The notes below the pieces were generated by a model that was given only the letters and a program-made list of their open reading frames with translations, was not told where the DNA came from and did not search any database. This document shows, in pieces, positions 14,757 through 15,279 of a stretch of DNA of 15,279 bases. Each line of letters starts with the position of its first letter. Within the stretch, counting starts at the first letter, position 1. Location: NCBI GenBank assembly GCA_905215815.1, contig CAJMRN010000048.1, forward strand, positions 1 to 15,279, written 5' to 3'. The stretch comes from an uncultured bacterium (lineage in GTDB: Bacteria > Actinomycetota > Coriobacteriia > Coriobacteriales > Coriobacteriaceae). The translations under genes and the position numbers were made by a program.

Positions 14757-14955
14757 AACCCGCGGCGAATCTGCTCCATCGCTTAGAGCTGCTGCGTCTG
14801 GACGGCGCGTGATAGGGCTGCCAAAGCGATCGCCAGCGTGCTGAGCAACGTCCTCTCTGTGCGCACCCGTTTTTGTATGTATTAGCGCACTACCAAGCAC
14901 GCCCGCGCGGCCGCATGCCGTGCCCATAGCGCGTGCAGATAAGGAACAACAACAT
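14757..14955 (+). other. Long leader region upstream of the helicase gene
   Basis: No gene is visible over these ~200 bases. Inverted segments suggest folding: ATCGCTT (near 14779) with AAGCGAT (near 14826), and GTGCGC (14859-14864) with GCGCAC (14885-14890) around a T-rich loop. A ribosome-binding site AAGGA (14941-14945) ends the region. Long structured leaders on cold-inducible RNA helicase mRNAs are known in other bacteria; that this is one is inference. Confidence 0.35.
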
Positions 14956-15279
14956 ATGCGTAATTCTGTATCCGACGTCACGGACGCCGAGATTCTGGAC
15001 GAGGCCCGCGAGGCCATGACCCAGGCTGCCTTCGATGCCGCCGATGAGGCCAATGCTGCCCAGGCCGTCGAGTCCGCTACCGAGAGCCTGCCCGCCTTTG
15101 ACGAGCTGGGCCTTTCCGACGAGATGCTCCGTGCTATCGAGAACCTGGGCTACACGGCGCCGACGCCCGTGCAGGCCGGTTCGATCCCCGTGGTGCTCGA
15201 GGGCCGCGACCTGCTTGCCGCCGCTCAGACCGGCACCGGCAAGACGGCCGCCTTTTTGCTGCCGACCATGAACAATCTG
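14956..15279 (+). CDS. DEAD-box ATP-dependent RNA helicase, N-terminal part (3' end outside window)
   Basis: The first 108 residues of a DEAD-box RNA helicase, cut by the window end. An acidic, Ala-rich N-terminal extension of about 48 residues precedes the core. The Q motif region is present (FDELGLSDEMLRAIENLGY, then PTPVQAGSIPVVLEGRD), followed by motif I, AAQTGTGKTAAFLLP, the ATP-binding P-loop. The DEAD and SAT motifs lie beyond the window. Such enzymes unwind short RNA duplexes in ribosome assembly and mRNA decay, often induced in the cold. The ATG at 14956 has AAGGA 10 bases upstream, slightly long. DeaD/CsdA and RhlE types cannot be told apart from this fragment. Confidence 0.94.
   Translation, partial: MRNSVSDVTDAEILDEAREAMTQAAFDAADEANAAQAVESATESLPAFDELGLSDEMLRAIENLGYTAPTPVQAGSIPVVLEGRDLLAAAQTGTGKTAAFLLPTMNNL

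Overview
The window is a high-GC bacterial chromosome segment, most likely from a gut Coriobacteriia member close to Collinsella. This assignment is an inference from base composition, the style of the proteins (DUF6273 tail, AbiEi/DUF559-type protein) and the many intergenic palindromes; no rRNA or other marker is present to prove it. The window cuts into glutamate synthase at the left end and a DEAD-box RNA helicase at the right end. No tRNA, rRNA, CRISPR array or transposase gene was seen.

Left part, plus strand: the 3' part of gltB (2-1537) and complete gltD (1543-3024) form the two-subunit glutamate synthase. A roughly 350-base gene-poor stretch follows, then a 235-residue protein of unknown function (3378-4085). 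Next is a 358-residue protein with an AbiEi-like N-terminal region and a DUF559-type nuclease-like C-terminus (4279-5355), and a metal-dependent amidohydrolase (5651-7021). A bidirectional terminator (7057-7091) separates this block from the minus-strand block.

Middle, minus strand: a copper-resistance set reads copA (10819 to 8477), copZ (8329 to 8108), csoR (7972 to 7700). A GC-rich CsoR-type operator lies between the -35 and -10 of the copA promoter. Downstream is a small membrane protein with a zinc ribbon (7587 to 7114).

Right part, minus strand: an FHA-domain protein (14448 to 13486) precedes a Ser/Thr protein kinase (start 13314) that should continue through a membrane helix into a DUF6273-type domain ending at 11231. 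The reading frame breaks at about 12137, and restoring one C in a short C run rejoins the two halves. The plus-strand helicase gene starts at 14956 after a long leader.

The most unusual content is in the gaps. Eight copies of a 57-bp imperfect palindrome (15-nt arms close to GTCTCAATCTGTAAC, 27-nt core) lie in four places, arranged as a pair, a pair, a triplet and a single. Within groups they repeat every 80-81 bp. Two pairs bracket the AbiEi/DUF559 gene. Five other unrelated long palindromes (25-67 bp) occupy other gaps, two of them with perfect arms of 20 and 24 bp.
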